Shown here: positions 43,091 to 51,897 of the stretch, piece after piece
Numbering within the stretch: position 1 is the stretch's first letter
Layout of the letters: every line of letters starts with the position of its first letter
Source: an uncultured Myxococcales bacterium
GTDB taxonomy: Bacteria > Myxococcota_A > Polyangia > Polyangiales > Polyangiaceae
Reading direction: 5' to 3'
DNA length: 58,077 nucleotides
Assembly: GCA_937902985.1 (NCBI GenBank)
Contig: CALFNG010000477.1
Location: 1 to 58,077, forward strand
Made by a program: the position numbers and the translations under genes
The notes under the pieces: model-generated
What the model saw: only the letters and a program-made list of their open reading frames with translations
What the model was told of the DNA's origin: nothing
Databases searched by the model: none

Positions 43091-43130
43091 CGTCGATCTC
43101 TATCGACGTCCGCTCGAACGTGCTAGCACG
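43091..43130. promoter_or_regulatory. Two small palindromes directly upstream of the kinase gene
   Basis: CGTCGAT-CTCT-ATCGACG is a perfect inverted repeat with 7-base arms. Ten bases further on, CGTGCTAGCACG is a perfect 12-base palindrome that ends five bases before the kinase ATG. Together they could be operator sites or short mRNA hairpins near the ribosome-binding region, where no Shine-Dalgarno sequence is evident. Confidence 0.4.
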
Positions 43131-43135
43131 GACTC

Positions 43136-44854
43136 ATGGCGGAGGAGGTGGGCGGCTCGACGTCTCATGGTCTCGTGGGACAGATCATCGTCGGCAAGTT
43201 CCGAGTCGATCGGATCTTGGCAGAGGGCGGGATGGGGGTCGTGGTGGCGGCGACTCATCTTCACCTCGATCAAACCGTCGCGCTCAAGCTCCCTCGCGGA
43301 GAGATCTGCGCGAACCGCGAAGCCTTGGAGCGCTTCACGCGCGAGGGCAAGGCGGCGGCGCAGATGAAGAGCGAGCACGTCGCACGCGTCCTCGACGCCG
43401 GTGTGGCCGACGACGGAAGCCCGTACATGGTCATGGAGTACCTCGAGGGTCAGAGCCTCGCAAAGCTCCTCGAAATGCTGGGCCGGTTGGACGTCGAGAG
43501 CGCCGCGGAATATTCGATTCAGGTGTGCGAGGGTCTCGCCGAGGCGCACGCCCGCGGGATCGTGCATCGCGACGTCAAACCCGACAACCTCTTCCTCGTC
43601 GAGCGAGCTCCGGGCCGGCAGATCATCAAGCTGCTCGACTTCGGTATTTCGAAGCTCTCGTTCGTCGAGAAGGGAGCCCTCCAGACGACGATCATCATGG
43701 GCTCGCCTTGCTACATGTCTCCCGAGCAGCTCCGGTCGACCGCCACGGTCGATCACCGAACGGACCTGTGGTCACTCGGGGTCACGCTGTTCGAGCTTCT
43801 TGCGGGACGAGGCCCGTTCGACGCGACGCAGCCCTTGGCCGATCTGGTCGTCTCGATCCTCGAGCGACCTGCGGCGGACCTCCGCACGCTACGACCCGAG
43901 ATTCCCGAGGCCCTCGCGGCCATCGTGGCGCGGTGCCTTGCGAGGGACCGCGACGCGCGTTTCCGGACCGCTGCGGAGGTCGCGAAGGCGCTCCTTCCGT
44001 TCGCGCCCGAACGTGCGCGCGAGACCGTGGAGCGCGCCGAGTCGATGGCGACTTTGTTCCGTCGCTCGCTGGCGAACGTAGATCTGACTCCGGACGGAAA
44101 CGTGGGGGCTCCGGCGTCGGTCACCCGGGCCTCTCGCGAGTCGCTGGCGGTGAAGGCACCGACGCCCGAGCCGCCACGGGTCTCCGAACCTCCGCGCGGG
44201 GACGGGAGCACGCCCGCGATGAGCGTGCCGCCCGCAGGGGGCCTGAGCAGCGCCTTCAAACCATTGCGGTCGCCGCTCGCGGTCATCGCGGCGATCAGCG
44301 CCGCCGTCGTGTTGATCGTCGCGCTCGCCGCGCGGCGGCACCCGCCGGGTGCCGTGCAGGTGAGCGCGAACGTCGCGGCGGCTTCCCGATCACCCGCTCC
44401 GGCGGCGGCCGAAGTGCAAGGCACCGCAGAGACGCACCCCACGACGGGCCTCTTCGTGCGCGCGACCCCCGCCTCGGCGAGGATCACCATCGATGGGGTT
44501 CCGGTCCCGGGAAATCCCTACCACGGGCAGTACCCACGGAACGAGGTTCACGTCGTCGAGGTCCTGGCCCCCGGTTACGATTCCAAATCCGAACAAGTCT
44601 TCCTGGCGAACGACGTCTTCATCGACGTCAGCCTCGACTGGCACGTCATGACGAGCCGGCGGAGCGCGTCGCCGCCGGCGATCGCCCTCCTGCACCGCGC
44701 GGGCCGCCCCGGCCTCGGATCCGATCCCGCCGCGGGTGCAGTCGCCGGGGGCTCGGACTCCGAAACGTCGCCCGGTGGGCTCGAGGTCGACCCGACCGGG
44801 GGTCACGTGGTCGTTCACCCAATCGAGTCGAGCAATCCTTACGGAGCTCCATAG
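43136..44854 (+). CDS. Hanks-type Ser/Thr protein kinase with membrane segment and PEGA domain
   Basis: A protein of 572 residues. The kinase domain (about 20-290) is complete: Gly loop ILAEGGMGVVVAA, VALKLP Lys, HRD loop GIVHRDVKPDNLF, DFG in LLDFGISKL and YMSPEQL. A Pro/Ser-rich linker leads to one membrane helix near 380-400 (LAVIAAISAAVVLIVALAA). Outside lies a PEGA domain (LFVRATPASARITIDGVPVPG, HVVEVLAPGYDS), expected to bind envelope components. The combination fits a transmembrane sensor kinase. Its gene end overlaps the convergent TSUP gene by 16 bases. Confidence 0.95.
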   Translation: MAEEVGGSTSHGLVGQIIVGKFRVDRILAEGGMGVVVAATHLHLDQTVALKLPRGEICANREALERFTREGKAAAQMKSEHVARVLDAGVADDGSPYMVMEYLEGQSLAKLLEMLGRLDVESAAEYSIQVCEGLAEAHARGIVHRDVKPDNLFLVERAPGRQIIKLLDFGISKLSFVEKGALQTTIIMGSPCYMSPEQLRSTATVDHRTDLWSLGVTLFELLAGRGPFDATQPLADLVVSILERPAADLRTLRPEIPEALAAIVARCLARDRDARFRTAAEVAKALLPFAPERARETVERAESMATLFRRSLANVDLTPDGNVGAPASVTRASRESLAVKAPTPEPPRVSEPPRGDGSTPAMSVPPAGGLSSAFKPLRSPLAVIAAISAAVVLIVALAARRHPPGAVQVSANVAAASRSPAPAAAEVQGTAETHPTTGLFVRATPASARITIDGVPVPGNPYHGQYPRNEVHVVEVLAPGYDSKSEQVFLANDVFIDVSLDWHVMTSRRSASPPAIALLHRAGRPGLGSDPAAGAVAGGSDSETSPGGLEVDPTGGHVVVHPIESSNPYGAP

Positions 44855-45615
44855 CGACGATAAAAGAAGTACACCGTCATCGCCGAGCCGACGCCGATCA
44901 CGAACACGCGGAGGAATCTTGGATTCAGGCGGCGGCCGTATGCGGCCCCCGCGTAACCGCCGACGGTCGCGCCGATCGTCATCGCGATGGCCGACGGCCA
45001 GTGGACCAAACCACCCAGCGCAAAGAGAACGACGGCGGCGCCATTGATGCAGGCCACAAGAAGTGTCTTGAGGGCGTTCATCCTGTGAAGGTCGTGCATC
45101 CCGAAGAGCGAAAACAGCGCGAGCATCATGATCCCGATGCCGCCACCGAAGAAGCCGCCGTAGAGCGCGATGGCGAACTGCGCGACCAGCACGCCCGCGA
45201 GGCCGGACGGAGACGGCTCGATGGACCGGCGCGGCGCGAGCTGGAAGAGAGCGCTCATCGACCGGCCGAAGGCGAAGAGCAGCGTCGCTGCCAGCATCAA
45301 CCACGGAAGCAGGCGCCCGAAGACCGGCTGGGGCGTGCGCAAGAGGATGGCAGCGCCGCTCACGCTGCCGACCACGCTTACCGCGGCCAGGAGGCCCGCA
45401 TTGCGCTGCGCCGTCAGCTCTCTGCGATAGGCGCCGATGCTCAGGAGAGACCCAGGCCACAGCGCCACCGTGCTCGTCGCGTTCGCCGGGATCGGGTCCA
45501 TGCCCGTCAGGATCAGCGCGGGGAAAGCCAGAAACAGCCCCCCACCCGCCACGGCGTTGAGCGCCCCGCCGAGCGTTGCGGCAGCGACCGGGATCGCTGC
45601 TTGCCATGTGCTCAT
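44839..45615 (-). CDS. TSUP-family (TauE/SafE) membrane transporter
   Basis: A protein of 258 residues with about eight membrane helices. The two half-repeats with the family's Gly/Asn-rich signature are visible: LGGALNAVAGGGLFLAFPALILTG with NATSTVALWPG, and YGGFFGGGIGIMMLALFSLFG with NALKTLLVACINGAAV. TSUP proteins move sulfur-containing or organic anions such as sulfite and sulfoacetate; the substrate here is unknown. It is third in a minus-strand operon after the BKACE and gamma-carbonic-anhydrase-like genes, 15 bases from the latter. Confidence 0.9.
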   Translation of the reverse strand: MSTWQAAIPVAAATLGGALNAVAGGGLFLAFPALILTGMDPIPANATSTVALWPGSLLSIGAYRRELTAQRNAGLLAAVSVVGSVSGAAILLRTPQPVFGRLLPWLMLAATLLFAFGRSMSALFQLAPRRSIEPSPSGLAGVLVAQFAIALYGGFFGGGIGIMMLALFSLFGMHDLHRMNALKTLLVACINGAAVVLFALGGLVHWPSAIAMTIGATVGGYAGAAYGRRLNPRFLRVFVIGVGSAMTVYFFYRRYGAP

Positions 45616-45630
45616 TTCGAGCGACAGGCT

Positions 45631-46140
45631 CTACTTCTCGCTCGCGTACATGGCGGCCGCGCGAATGTACTTCTGCACTCGCCGTTCATTTCTTTCGATC
45701 TCTTCGGGGGTCACCGAGCGGACACGCTTCGCCGGACGGCCCATGATCACCGACTCGTCCTCGAAGCGAGCGCCGGCCGTGACCAGACTGCCCGCAGCGA
45801 CAAGGCAGCGCCGCCCGATCAGGGCGCCGTCCATGACGATGCTGCCCATTCCGACCAGCGTTCCCCCGCCAATCTCGCATCCGTGAAGGATCACCATGTG
45901 GCCCACGCTGACGCCATCCGCGATCCGGAGGGCACTCTGGCTTCCCGTGTGAAGGACGCACGCGTCTTGCACATTGACCTCGCGCCCAATCCGGATGGCC
46001 GACTCGTCGCCCCGGACCACCGACTGGAACCAGATCGACGAGTCTTCCCCCACCTGCACATCGCCCGTGACGACGGCGGTGGGAGCGATCCAGACGCCTC
46101 GGGCGAGCAGAGGTTCCCTGCGATCGAATGCGATGAGCAT
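45631..46140 (-). CDS. Gamma-carbonic-anhydrase-like hexapeptide-repeat protein
   Basis: A protein of 169 residues forming a left-handed beta-helix from hexapeptide repeats (VVTGDVQVGEDSSIWFQSVVRGD, IRIGREVNVQDACVLHT, VSVGHMVILHGCEIGGGTLVGMGSIVMDGALIG). The two metal-binding positions GHMVILHGC and the VLHT region are conserved as in the YrdA/PaaY/CaiE group. Such proteins may be carbonic anhydrases, thioesterases (PaaY) or of unknown role. The place beside a BKACE enzyme favours an acyl-CoA-related role, which is inference. Confidence 0.88.
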   Translation of the reverse strand: MLIAFDRREPLLARGVWIAPTAVVTGDVQVGEDSSIWFQSVVRGDESAIRIGREVNVQDACVLHTGSQSALRIADGVSVGHMVILHGCEIGGGTLVGMGSIVMDGALIGRRCLVAAGSLVTAGARFEDESVIMGRPAKRVRSVTPEEIERNERRVQKYIRAAAMYASEK

Positions 46141-46188
46141 CGTGCCTCGTTGCGGGTGGCGGCGGCTCCGGAGAAGACCTCTCGTCCA

Positions 46189-47061
46189 TTAGGCTTCGGT
46201 CGGGCCTGCGACCGCGCTGGAGCGTCGTCGGACGTTCAGCTGGAGGATGTCACGGGCCTGCGCGGGTGTCGCCGCCTCGCGCCCCAGCTCGCGGGCCAAC
46301 CGGACGACTCGCTCGACGAGCTGCGCGTTCGAGCGCGCCACTTCGCCCCTTCGAAAGTACGCCGTGTCTTCGAGCCCGACCCGGACGTTGCCGCCCATGA
46401 TGAGCGCCTGAACGGCGACCGTCAGCTGGAACCGGCCGATTCCCACCGCGGACCAGTGGGCCCCAGGGGGCAGACGCGAAACCATATGGACCAGGTTGCC
46501 CGGATCGGCCGTGATCCCGCCGTTGATTCCGAGCACGAGCAGCGCCCGCAGGGGATCTCGCAAGATGCCGCGCTTGCGCAGCTCGACGAGGCTCTCGAGA
46601 TGGCCGAGGTCAAAACAGTCGAGTTCGGGCTCGATCCCCAGCTCGTAAATGCGCGCCGCGAGCTTGCGCACGTCGGGCGGACTGTTGAGGAATACTTCGT
46701 TGCCGATATTGATCGAGCCGACGTTCAGCGAGCACATTTCCGTTCGGAGCTCGAGGCAATTCCCGCGATAGTCGATCCCTTCGCCGGCGGCAGCCCGGGT
46801 AGAGACCTCGATGATAGCCTCGGGCGCGCGGCTCCGAATCTCCCCAACCGCCTCGGCAAACCGCTCAAGAGTATGGCACTCCGCCCCGTTGCTCTCGCGC
46901 ACATGCAGATGAATGATCGACGCGCCCGCCGCCACCGCCTCCGAGGCGGCGATGCCCTGCTCCTTCGGCGTCAAAGGAAGATCGGGATTCATCTCCCGAG
47001 TCGTCTTATTTCCGGTGATCGCGCACGTGATGATCACCGGCTCACTGGAAGGTTCAAACAT
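46189..47061 (-). CDS. BKACE-family beta-keto acid cleavage enzyme (DUF849)
   Basis: A protein of 290 residues. The family, founded by 3-keto-5-aminohexanoate cleavage enzyme, condenses a beta-keto acid with acetyl-CoA to give acetoacetate and a new CoA ester, using zinc. Hallmarks seen are VIITCAITGNKTT, PLTPKEQGIAASEAVAAGAS, the zinc His pair IIHLHVRE, the catalytic-region GINGGITADPGNLVHMV and GGNVRVGLEDTAYFRRGE. GGGAGG precedes the ATG. Upstream, AGGACA and TATGCT with an 18-base spacer form a weak possible promoter. The local GC is visibly lower than in neighbouring genes. Confidence 0.93.
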   Translation of the reverse strand: MFEPSSEPVIITCAITGNKTTREMNPDLPLTPKEQGIAASEAVAAGASIIHLHVRESNGAECHTLERFAEAVGEIRSRAPEAIIEVSTRAAAGEGIDYRGNCLELRTEMCSLNVGSINIGNEVFLNSPPDVRKLAARIYELGIEPELDCFDLGHLESLVELRKRGILRDPLRALLVLGINGGITADPGNLVHMVSRLPPGAHWSAVGIGRFQLTVAVQALIMGGNVRVGLEDTAYFRRGEVARSNAQLVERVVRLARELGREAATPAQARDILQLNVRRRSSAVAGPTEA

Positions 47062-47269
47062 TCACCCGTACCTCCCGCCCGTCGCTCTGAAGATGCACCA
47101 CCGTAACAACATCTTGCCGCTCTAGCATACAATACGCGCGAGGCTATTGTCCTTGCGAAGGCAGGCGTGAACGCTAGAGTGCCGCATCGGGGGCCGCACG
47201 AGAGGCCATTTCGTGAATCGCTGACGGATGTCGTGAAGAGCCGAGACAAGAAACATCTATGAAACGGTC

Positions 47270-48229
47270 ATGAAGGTGCAGTGGCACGTCTCGCCAAAAG
47301 GGCTGAGCGCCTTGTCAGTGTTCATGTTGACGGCGGCTCTCGCGCGCCGCGCGAACGCGGCGGACAGCGACGCGGGCGTCCGTGAGGCGGCGAGCCATTT
47401 CCAGCGCGGCGTGGGCCTCTACCGCGAGGCCGACTACCGAGGCGCGCTGGTCGAGTTTCACCGCGCGAGCGAGCTCGTGCCCGCCCCAGTTACCTTCTAC
47501 AACATCGGTGAAACCGAGTTCCAATTGCGGGAATACGCTGAAGCTTTGGCCGCGTTCGAGCGCTATCTCGCGGAGTCCGCGCCGGACGAGCGCCACCGCG
47601 CCGAGGTGGAGGCCAGCGCCGGCGTCCTGCGGACGCGGATCGGTCTCTTGCTCGTCACGACGGTGCCGGCGGCCGCCGACATCACGGTCGATGACCGTCC
47701 CGTCGGCAAGACGCCTTTCGAGAAGCCCCTTCGGGTCAGCATCGGTCATCACCGGGTGGTCGCGTCGCTGGCGGGGTGGCCCGCGGTCGAGCGCTACGTC
47801 GACGTTGCGGCAGAGGACAACGTCTCGGTGCAGGTGTCGCTTGCGGCCCCCGATCCCGCGGCTCCGGCGTCCCCGGGCTCCGCGAGTCTTGCGCCGCGTC
47901 ACGTGGACGGTTCGTCTCGCCGGCTCTCGCCCCTGCGCGTAGCGGGCTGGGTGACCGCCGGCACCTTCGCCGCGGGCGGTGTCGCCTTCGCGCTCCTCGC
48001 CAGGGCGCGTGCGAGCGACCTTCAGGACGCCCGCGCACAGTATCCGGTCACCCGAGAGACGCTGGACCATGACGGGGCGGTCACGACGACGTACGCCGTC
48101 CTGGCCGACTCGCTGTTCGCCGCGGCGGTGGTCATTGGCACCATCACGCTATTTTCGACGCTGTCCTCCTCGTCGAGCGCCCGGGTCACCGTGGGCGTCT
48201 CGTCGCTCCGCTTCGATACGACGTTCTGA
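47270..48229 (+). CDS. TPR and PEGA domain envelope protein
   Basis: A protein of 319 residues. After a signal peptide ending ARRANAA, two or three TPR units cover about 40-120 (AASHFQRGVGLYREADYRGALVEFHRAS, FYNIGETEFQLREYAEALAAFERYL). A PEGA domain follows (LLVTTVPAAADITVDDRPVGKTPFEKPLRVSIGHHRVV, about 130-185). Two membrane-like segments complete it (VAGWVTAGTFAAGGVAFALLA and LADSLFAAAVVIGTITLFS). This arrangement accompanies Pkn kinases in many myxobacteria. It is followed after 39 bases by the substrate-binding lipoprotein. Confidence 0.88.
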   Translation: MKVQWHVSPKGLSALSVFMLTAALARRANAADSDAGVREAASHFQRGVGLYREADYRGALVEFHRASELVPAPVTFYNIGETEFQLREYAEALAAFERYLAESAPDERHRAEVEASAGVLRTRIGLLLVTTVPAAADITVDDRPVGKTPFEKPLRVSIGHHRVVASLAGWPAVERYVDVAAEDNVSVQVSLAAPDPAAPASPGSASLAPRHVDGSSRRLSPLRVAGWVTAGTFAAGGVAFALLARARASDLQDARAQYPVTRETLDHDGAVTTTYAVLADSLFAAAVVIGTITLFSTLSSSSSARVTVGVSSLRFDTTF

Positions 48230-48268
48230 TTCGCGAGCGCCCGGCCGAATGCTCTGGAATTTTCATCG

Positions 48269-49816
48269 ATGAAGGAACTCGGGAAGCGGGGCTGGGCCAC
48301 GATCGTCCTCGTCGTCGCGTGCGCGGCCTGTACGTTGATCGTCGATCGAAGCACGGTCCAGTGCACGTCGGACACCGATTGCGAGCCGTTCGGCAGCCAC
48401 CCTTTTTGCAGCAACGGCGTGTGCGTGCCATCGGGTCTGGGGCCACTGGCCTGCTTCTTCGGAACGCCCGAGGAGCCGCAAGACTTCCTCAACCAGTGCG
48501 GCTCGGCCGAGTGCCAGGCGTTCGACGACTGCCAGCGGCTCGGCCTTTGTGACGGCGGAGTCACGGCGGACGTAGCCCTCATCGCCCCGCCCGCGATGGC
48601 TTCGGCACCGGCGGACGCCGCGGCGCCGATGGACGTCGCGGCACCGGCGACGGATACCGTGGTGCTTCCGAGTTGCGCGGACGCGACGGAGCGCCCTCAC
48701 GTGCTCTACATGACGGGCTCGAGTTATTTCCCTGCGCTGATGGCGAAGCTCGCTCCGCTCATCTTCATCGCGACCGGTTACACGCCCGTGTATAAGGTCT
48801 CGAATTCGTGCACCGGCGTGAAGTCGGTTCTTGGCCCGCAGCCCGGCGATCACGTCATGTCGGATCCGCCGCCAGGCTCGACGTCACCGAGCGCGATGTA
48901 CTTCACGGCCGCTGGCGCCTCGGCCCCTTGCAGCCTCGGCGGCAACGGCGCCGTCGTCGACGTGGGGGAGTCGGACATCTTCTCGACCACGTGCGCGGGC
49001 TTCGGCGCGCCGGACAACGGCATCTTCGAGTACCTCGGCCCGGTGCAGTCGATGGTCTTCGTCGTGCCGGGGTCCTCGAATCAGATGACCATCAGCGCGG
49101 CGGCCGCGCGCGAGGTCTTCGGAATGGGCGGCGATCACGACGCCGCGGCCCCCTGGACCGAGCCCTCTCTCTACTTCGTGCGCAACGCCAACGCAGGCAC
49201 GCAACAGATCATCGCGCACGCGATCGGGGTCCCCGCGAGCGCATTCTGGGGAGTCGACCAGGGATCTCCGACGAACATCGATCTTCGAATGCGCGTCATC
49301 GAAGACCCGGTCAAGGCCAATCAGGCAATCGGGATCATGGCGAGCGACACGTTCGACACCGACCGATCCAACCTTCGCGCCCTTGGCTTCAAGGCCTCCG
49401 GCCAGGATTGCGCGTACCTGCCGGATTCGACCGCGTCCCGAACGGACAAGGCGAACGTGCGGGACGGGCATTACCCGATCTGGGGTCCGCTGCATTTCTT
49501 CACGAACGTCTCGGGGGGCGATCCGGTGTCGCCGGCGGCCCAGGCCTTCATCCAGACCGTCGTGGTGCCCAAACCGCCCCAGCAGCTGGTCGACGCCTTC
49601 ATCACGTCGCACCTGGTGCCGGACTGCGCGATGGAGGTGAAGCGCACGACCGAGCTCGGGCCTCTCTCGGCGTACTCGCCTCCCTTTCAGTGCACGTGCT
49701 ACTTCGAGAAGTCCGCGGGCGGCTCGGCGCCCGGGTGCACGACGTGCACGACCCCGAGCGACTGCAATGATCCAAGGCGGCCTTCTTGCAACTTCGGGTT
49801 CTGCGAAGTGAGGTAA
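48269..49816 (+). CDS. Cysteine-rich lipoprotein with PstS-like substrate-binding domain
   Basis: A protein of 515 residues. Lipobox VVACAAC places the lipid-bearing Cys at about residue 20. A Cys-rich module follows (CTSDTDCEPFGSHPFCSNGVCVP), and a second ends the protein (CTTPSDCNDPRRPSCNFGFC). Between them, residues about 145-470 resemble a periplasmic binding protein of the phosphate/PstS type (HVLYMTGSSYFPALMAKLAPLI, VDVGESDIFSTTC, VFVVPGSSNQMTISAAAAREVFG). No ABC transporter genes are near, so it probably acts as a sensor or surface-binding protein rather than in uptake. Confidence 0.82.
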   Translation: MKELGKRGWATIVLVVACAACTLIVDRSTVQCTSDTDCEPFGSHPFCSNGVCVPSGLGPLACFFGTPEEPQDFLNQCGSAECQAFDDCQRLGLCDGGVTADVALIAPPAMASAPADAAAPMDVAAPATDTVVLPSCADATERPHVLYMTGSSYFPALMAKLAPLIFIATGYTPVYKVSNSCTGVKSVLGPQPGDHVMSDPPPGSTSPSAMYFTAAGASAPCSLGGNGAVVDVGESDIFSTTCAGFGAPDNGIFEYLGPVQSMVFVVPGSSNQMTISAAAAREVFGMGGDHDAAAPWTEPSLYFVRNANAGTQQIIAHAIGVPASAFWGVDQGSPTNIDLRMRVIEDPVKANQAIGIMASDTFDTDRSNLRALGFKASGQDCAYLPDSTASRTDKANVRDGHYPIWGPLHFFTNVSGGDPVSPAAQAFIQTVVVPKPPQQLVDAFITSHLVPDCAMEVKRTTELGPLSAYSPPFQCTCYFEKSAGGSAPGCTTCTTPSDCNDPRRPSCNFGFCEVR

Positions 49817-49850
49817 GCAACGTTTGTGCCGTTGGAACTGCCCTGAGCGA

Positions 49851-49880
49851 TGCTCTGCGCCTCTGCGGCAGCATCTCGAG
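49851..49880. repeat. Palindromic repeat relic D
   Basis: TGCTCTGCGCCTCTGCGGCA followed by GCATCTCGAG resembles the right arm of the dispersed repeat but has lost the CCAATCTC end. It lies in the 83-base gap between the binding-protein and desaturase stops. No left arm is seen. Confidence 0.5.
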
Positions 49881-49899
49881 CGCGACCCGACCGGGAAGT

Positions 49900-50907
49900 C
49901 TACGCCATCGACGCGTTGACGCCCGCTTCGACTGCGGACACGCCGGCAGTCTCGAGCTTCACTTCGCCCCCGCCCGGGGGATCGTAGGGCGCGCGGCCGA
50001 CCTGCTTCGTGCGGAACTTGTCGCTCAGGGCGCCGAGGACGTACGCCCGCATCACGAAGCCGAAGATGCTCGGCTGGTTGAGCGCGGGGTCGATGAGGTG
50101 CGCGATCTTCGCGTGCGCCGCGGGGAGCTTGCTCCAGTGCAGGCCCGCGCTCTCGTGGTGCGCGGTGTGGAGGCCGTTATTGAAGACGAGCCAGTTGCCG
50201 AGCCCGGAGACGAAGTTACGCGAGTGGTTGTGCTCCGACCACGGATCGCAGTGCACGTGCTGGATGTAGTTGATGAAGATCATCGACCACGCCGCGAAGA
50301 GCGCGGGGATCGCGAAGCCGAACGCCCACACGAGCGTGCCGCGCCCCCACCCGTGCGTCAGCCAGCCGATCGCGAGGAGCGAGAACTGCACGCCCACTAG
50401 CGTGGCCCACTGGGTCGCGATCTGGCGGTAGAGCGCGGGGTTACCGCTCTTCGCCTTCGCGATGTACTCCTTGAGCGGGCCGGCCTGCCAGTACGCCGAG
50501 ACGAAGTAGTACGTGCTCGCGACGAGCCACGTGTTCCGCTTCGAGTAGCGCCAGGTGATCGTCGCGTCGCCGGCCTTGTTCACGAACTTGTGGTGGTTGA
50601 GGTTGTGCGTCGGGATCCAGGCGAAGGTCGGGTAGCCGTAGAAGACGCTGAGCCACGCCGAGTAGAACGCGTTCGTTCGCCGGCTCTTGAACATCGGCGA
50701 ATGGTTGTGGTTGTGGCTGAAGACGCCCGCGCAGAACCCGAAGTAGAGGCTCAGAGGCAGGATCCAGGGAATGACCCGCGGCTCGACGTACGGCGCGAAG
50801 CCGATCGCGGGAAAAAAGACGAAGGCCCAGAGGGCGGTTCGGCGATCGGACGTGTGACGGAGCATTGGCAAAAACCCCGACGGGAGCGTAGTCGCGAGGC
50901 GGGACAC
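49900..50907 (-). CDS. Fatty acid desaturase
   Basis: A protein of 335 residues, membrane-bound and di-iron. The three histidine boxes are present: SHNHNHS, HNLNHHK and HTAHHES, and an internal HNHSRNF is a further His-rich patch. About four membrane helices surround them (LWAFVFFPAIGFAPYV, WILPLSLYFGFCAGVFS, ATLVGVQFSLLAIGWLTHGW, AFGFAIPALFAAWSMIFINYI). It introduces a double bond in acyl chains; the position and the acyl carrier are unknown. The GTG at 50907 has GAGG five bases upstream. Confidence 0.92.
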   Translation of the reverse strand: MSRLATTLPSGFLPMLRHTSDRRTALWAFVFFPAIGFAPYVEPRVIPWILPLSLYFGFCAGVFSHNHNHSPMFKSRRTNAFYSAWLSVFYGYPTFAWIPTHNLNHHKFVNKAGDATITWRYSKRNTWLVASTYYFVSAYWQAGPLKEYIAKAKSGNPALYRQIATQWATLVGVQFSLLAIGWLTHGWGRGTLVWAFGFAIPALFAAWSMIFINYIQHVHCDPWSEHNHSRNFVSGLGNWLVFNNGLHTAHHESAGLHWSKLPAAHAKIAHLIDPALNQPSIFGFVMRAYVLGALSDKFRTKQVGRAPYDPPGGGEVKLETAGVSAVEAGVNASMA

Positions 50908-51015
50908 GGGCACCTCTTTTCCGCCGGGCCGGGCGATGCACACCCCGATGCGCACCGGCCTTCGCAGCGAAGGTCGCCACGCACCGCGAGACGCACCACT
51001 CGACGCACCACGAGG

Positions 51016-51896
<881 letters not shown>

Positions 51897-51897
<1 letters not shown>

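Larger units (their letters stand above)
42242..43135. other. Degenerate stretch without an intact gene
   Basis: About 890 bases lie between the hydrolase and the kinase. The first half contains the beta-propeller-like remnant on the minus strand. On the plus strand of the same part a Thr/Pro/Ala-rich frame (TSPVSTPVEAPAPATSTATP) looks like a linker but has no partner domain. The second half (42.76-43.08 kb) has lower GC and open frames on both strands, none recognised. The near-palindrome CGGCAAATTGCCG lies near 42.99 kb. The region reads as decayed or recombined DNA. Confidence 0.5.

Noticed and set aside
43066-47106. An uninterrupted plus-strand frame of over 1300 codons
   Set aside because: It runs antisense or out of frame across the kinase, TSUP, gamma-CA and BKACE genes, is Arg/Ala/His-rich without domains, and is a by-product of high GC content.
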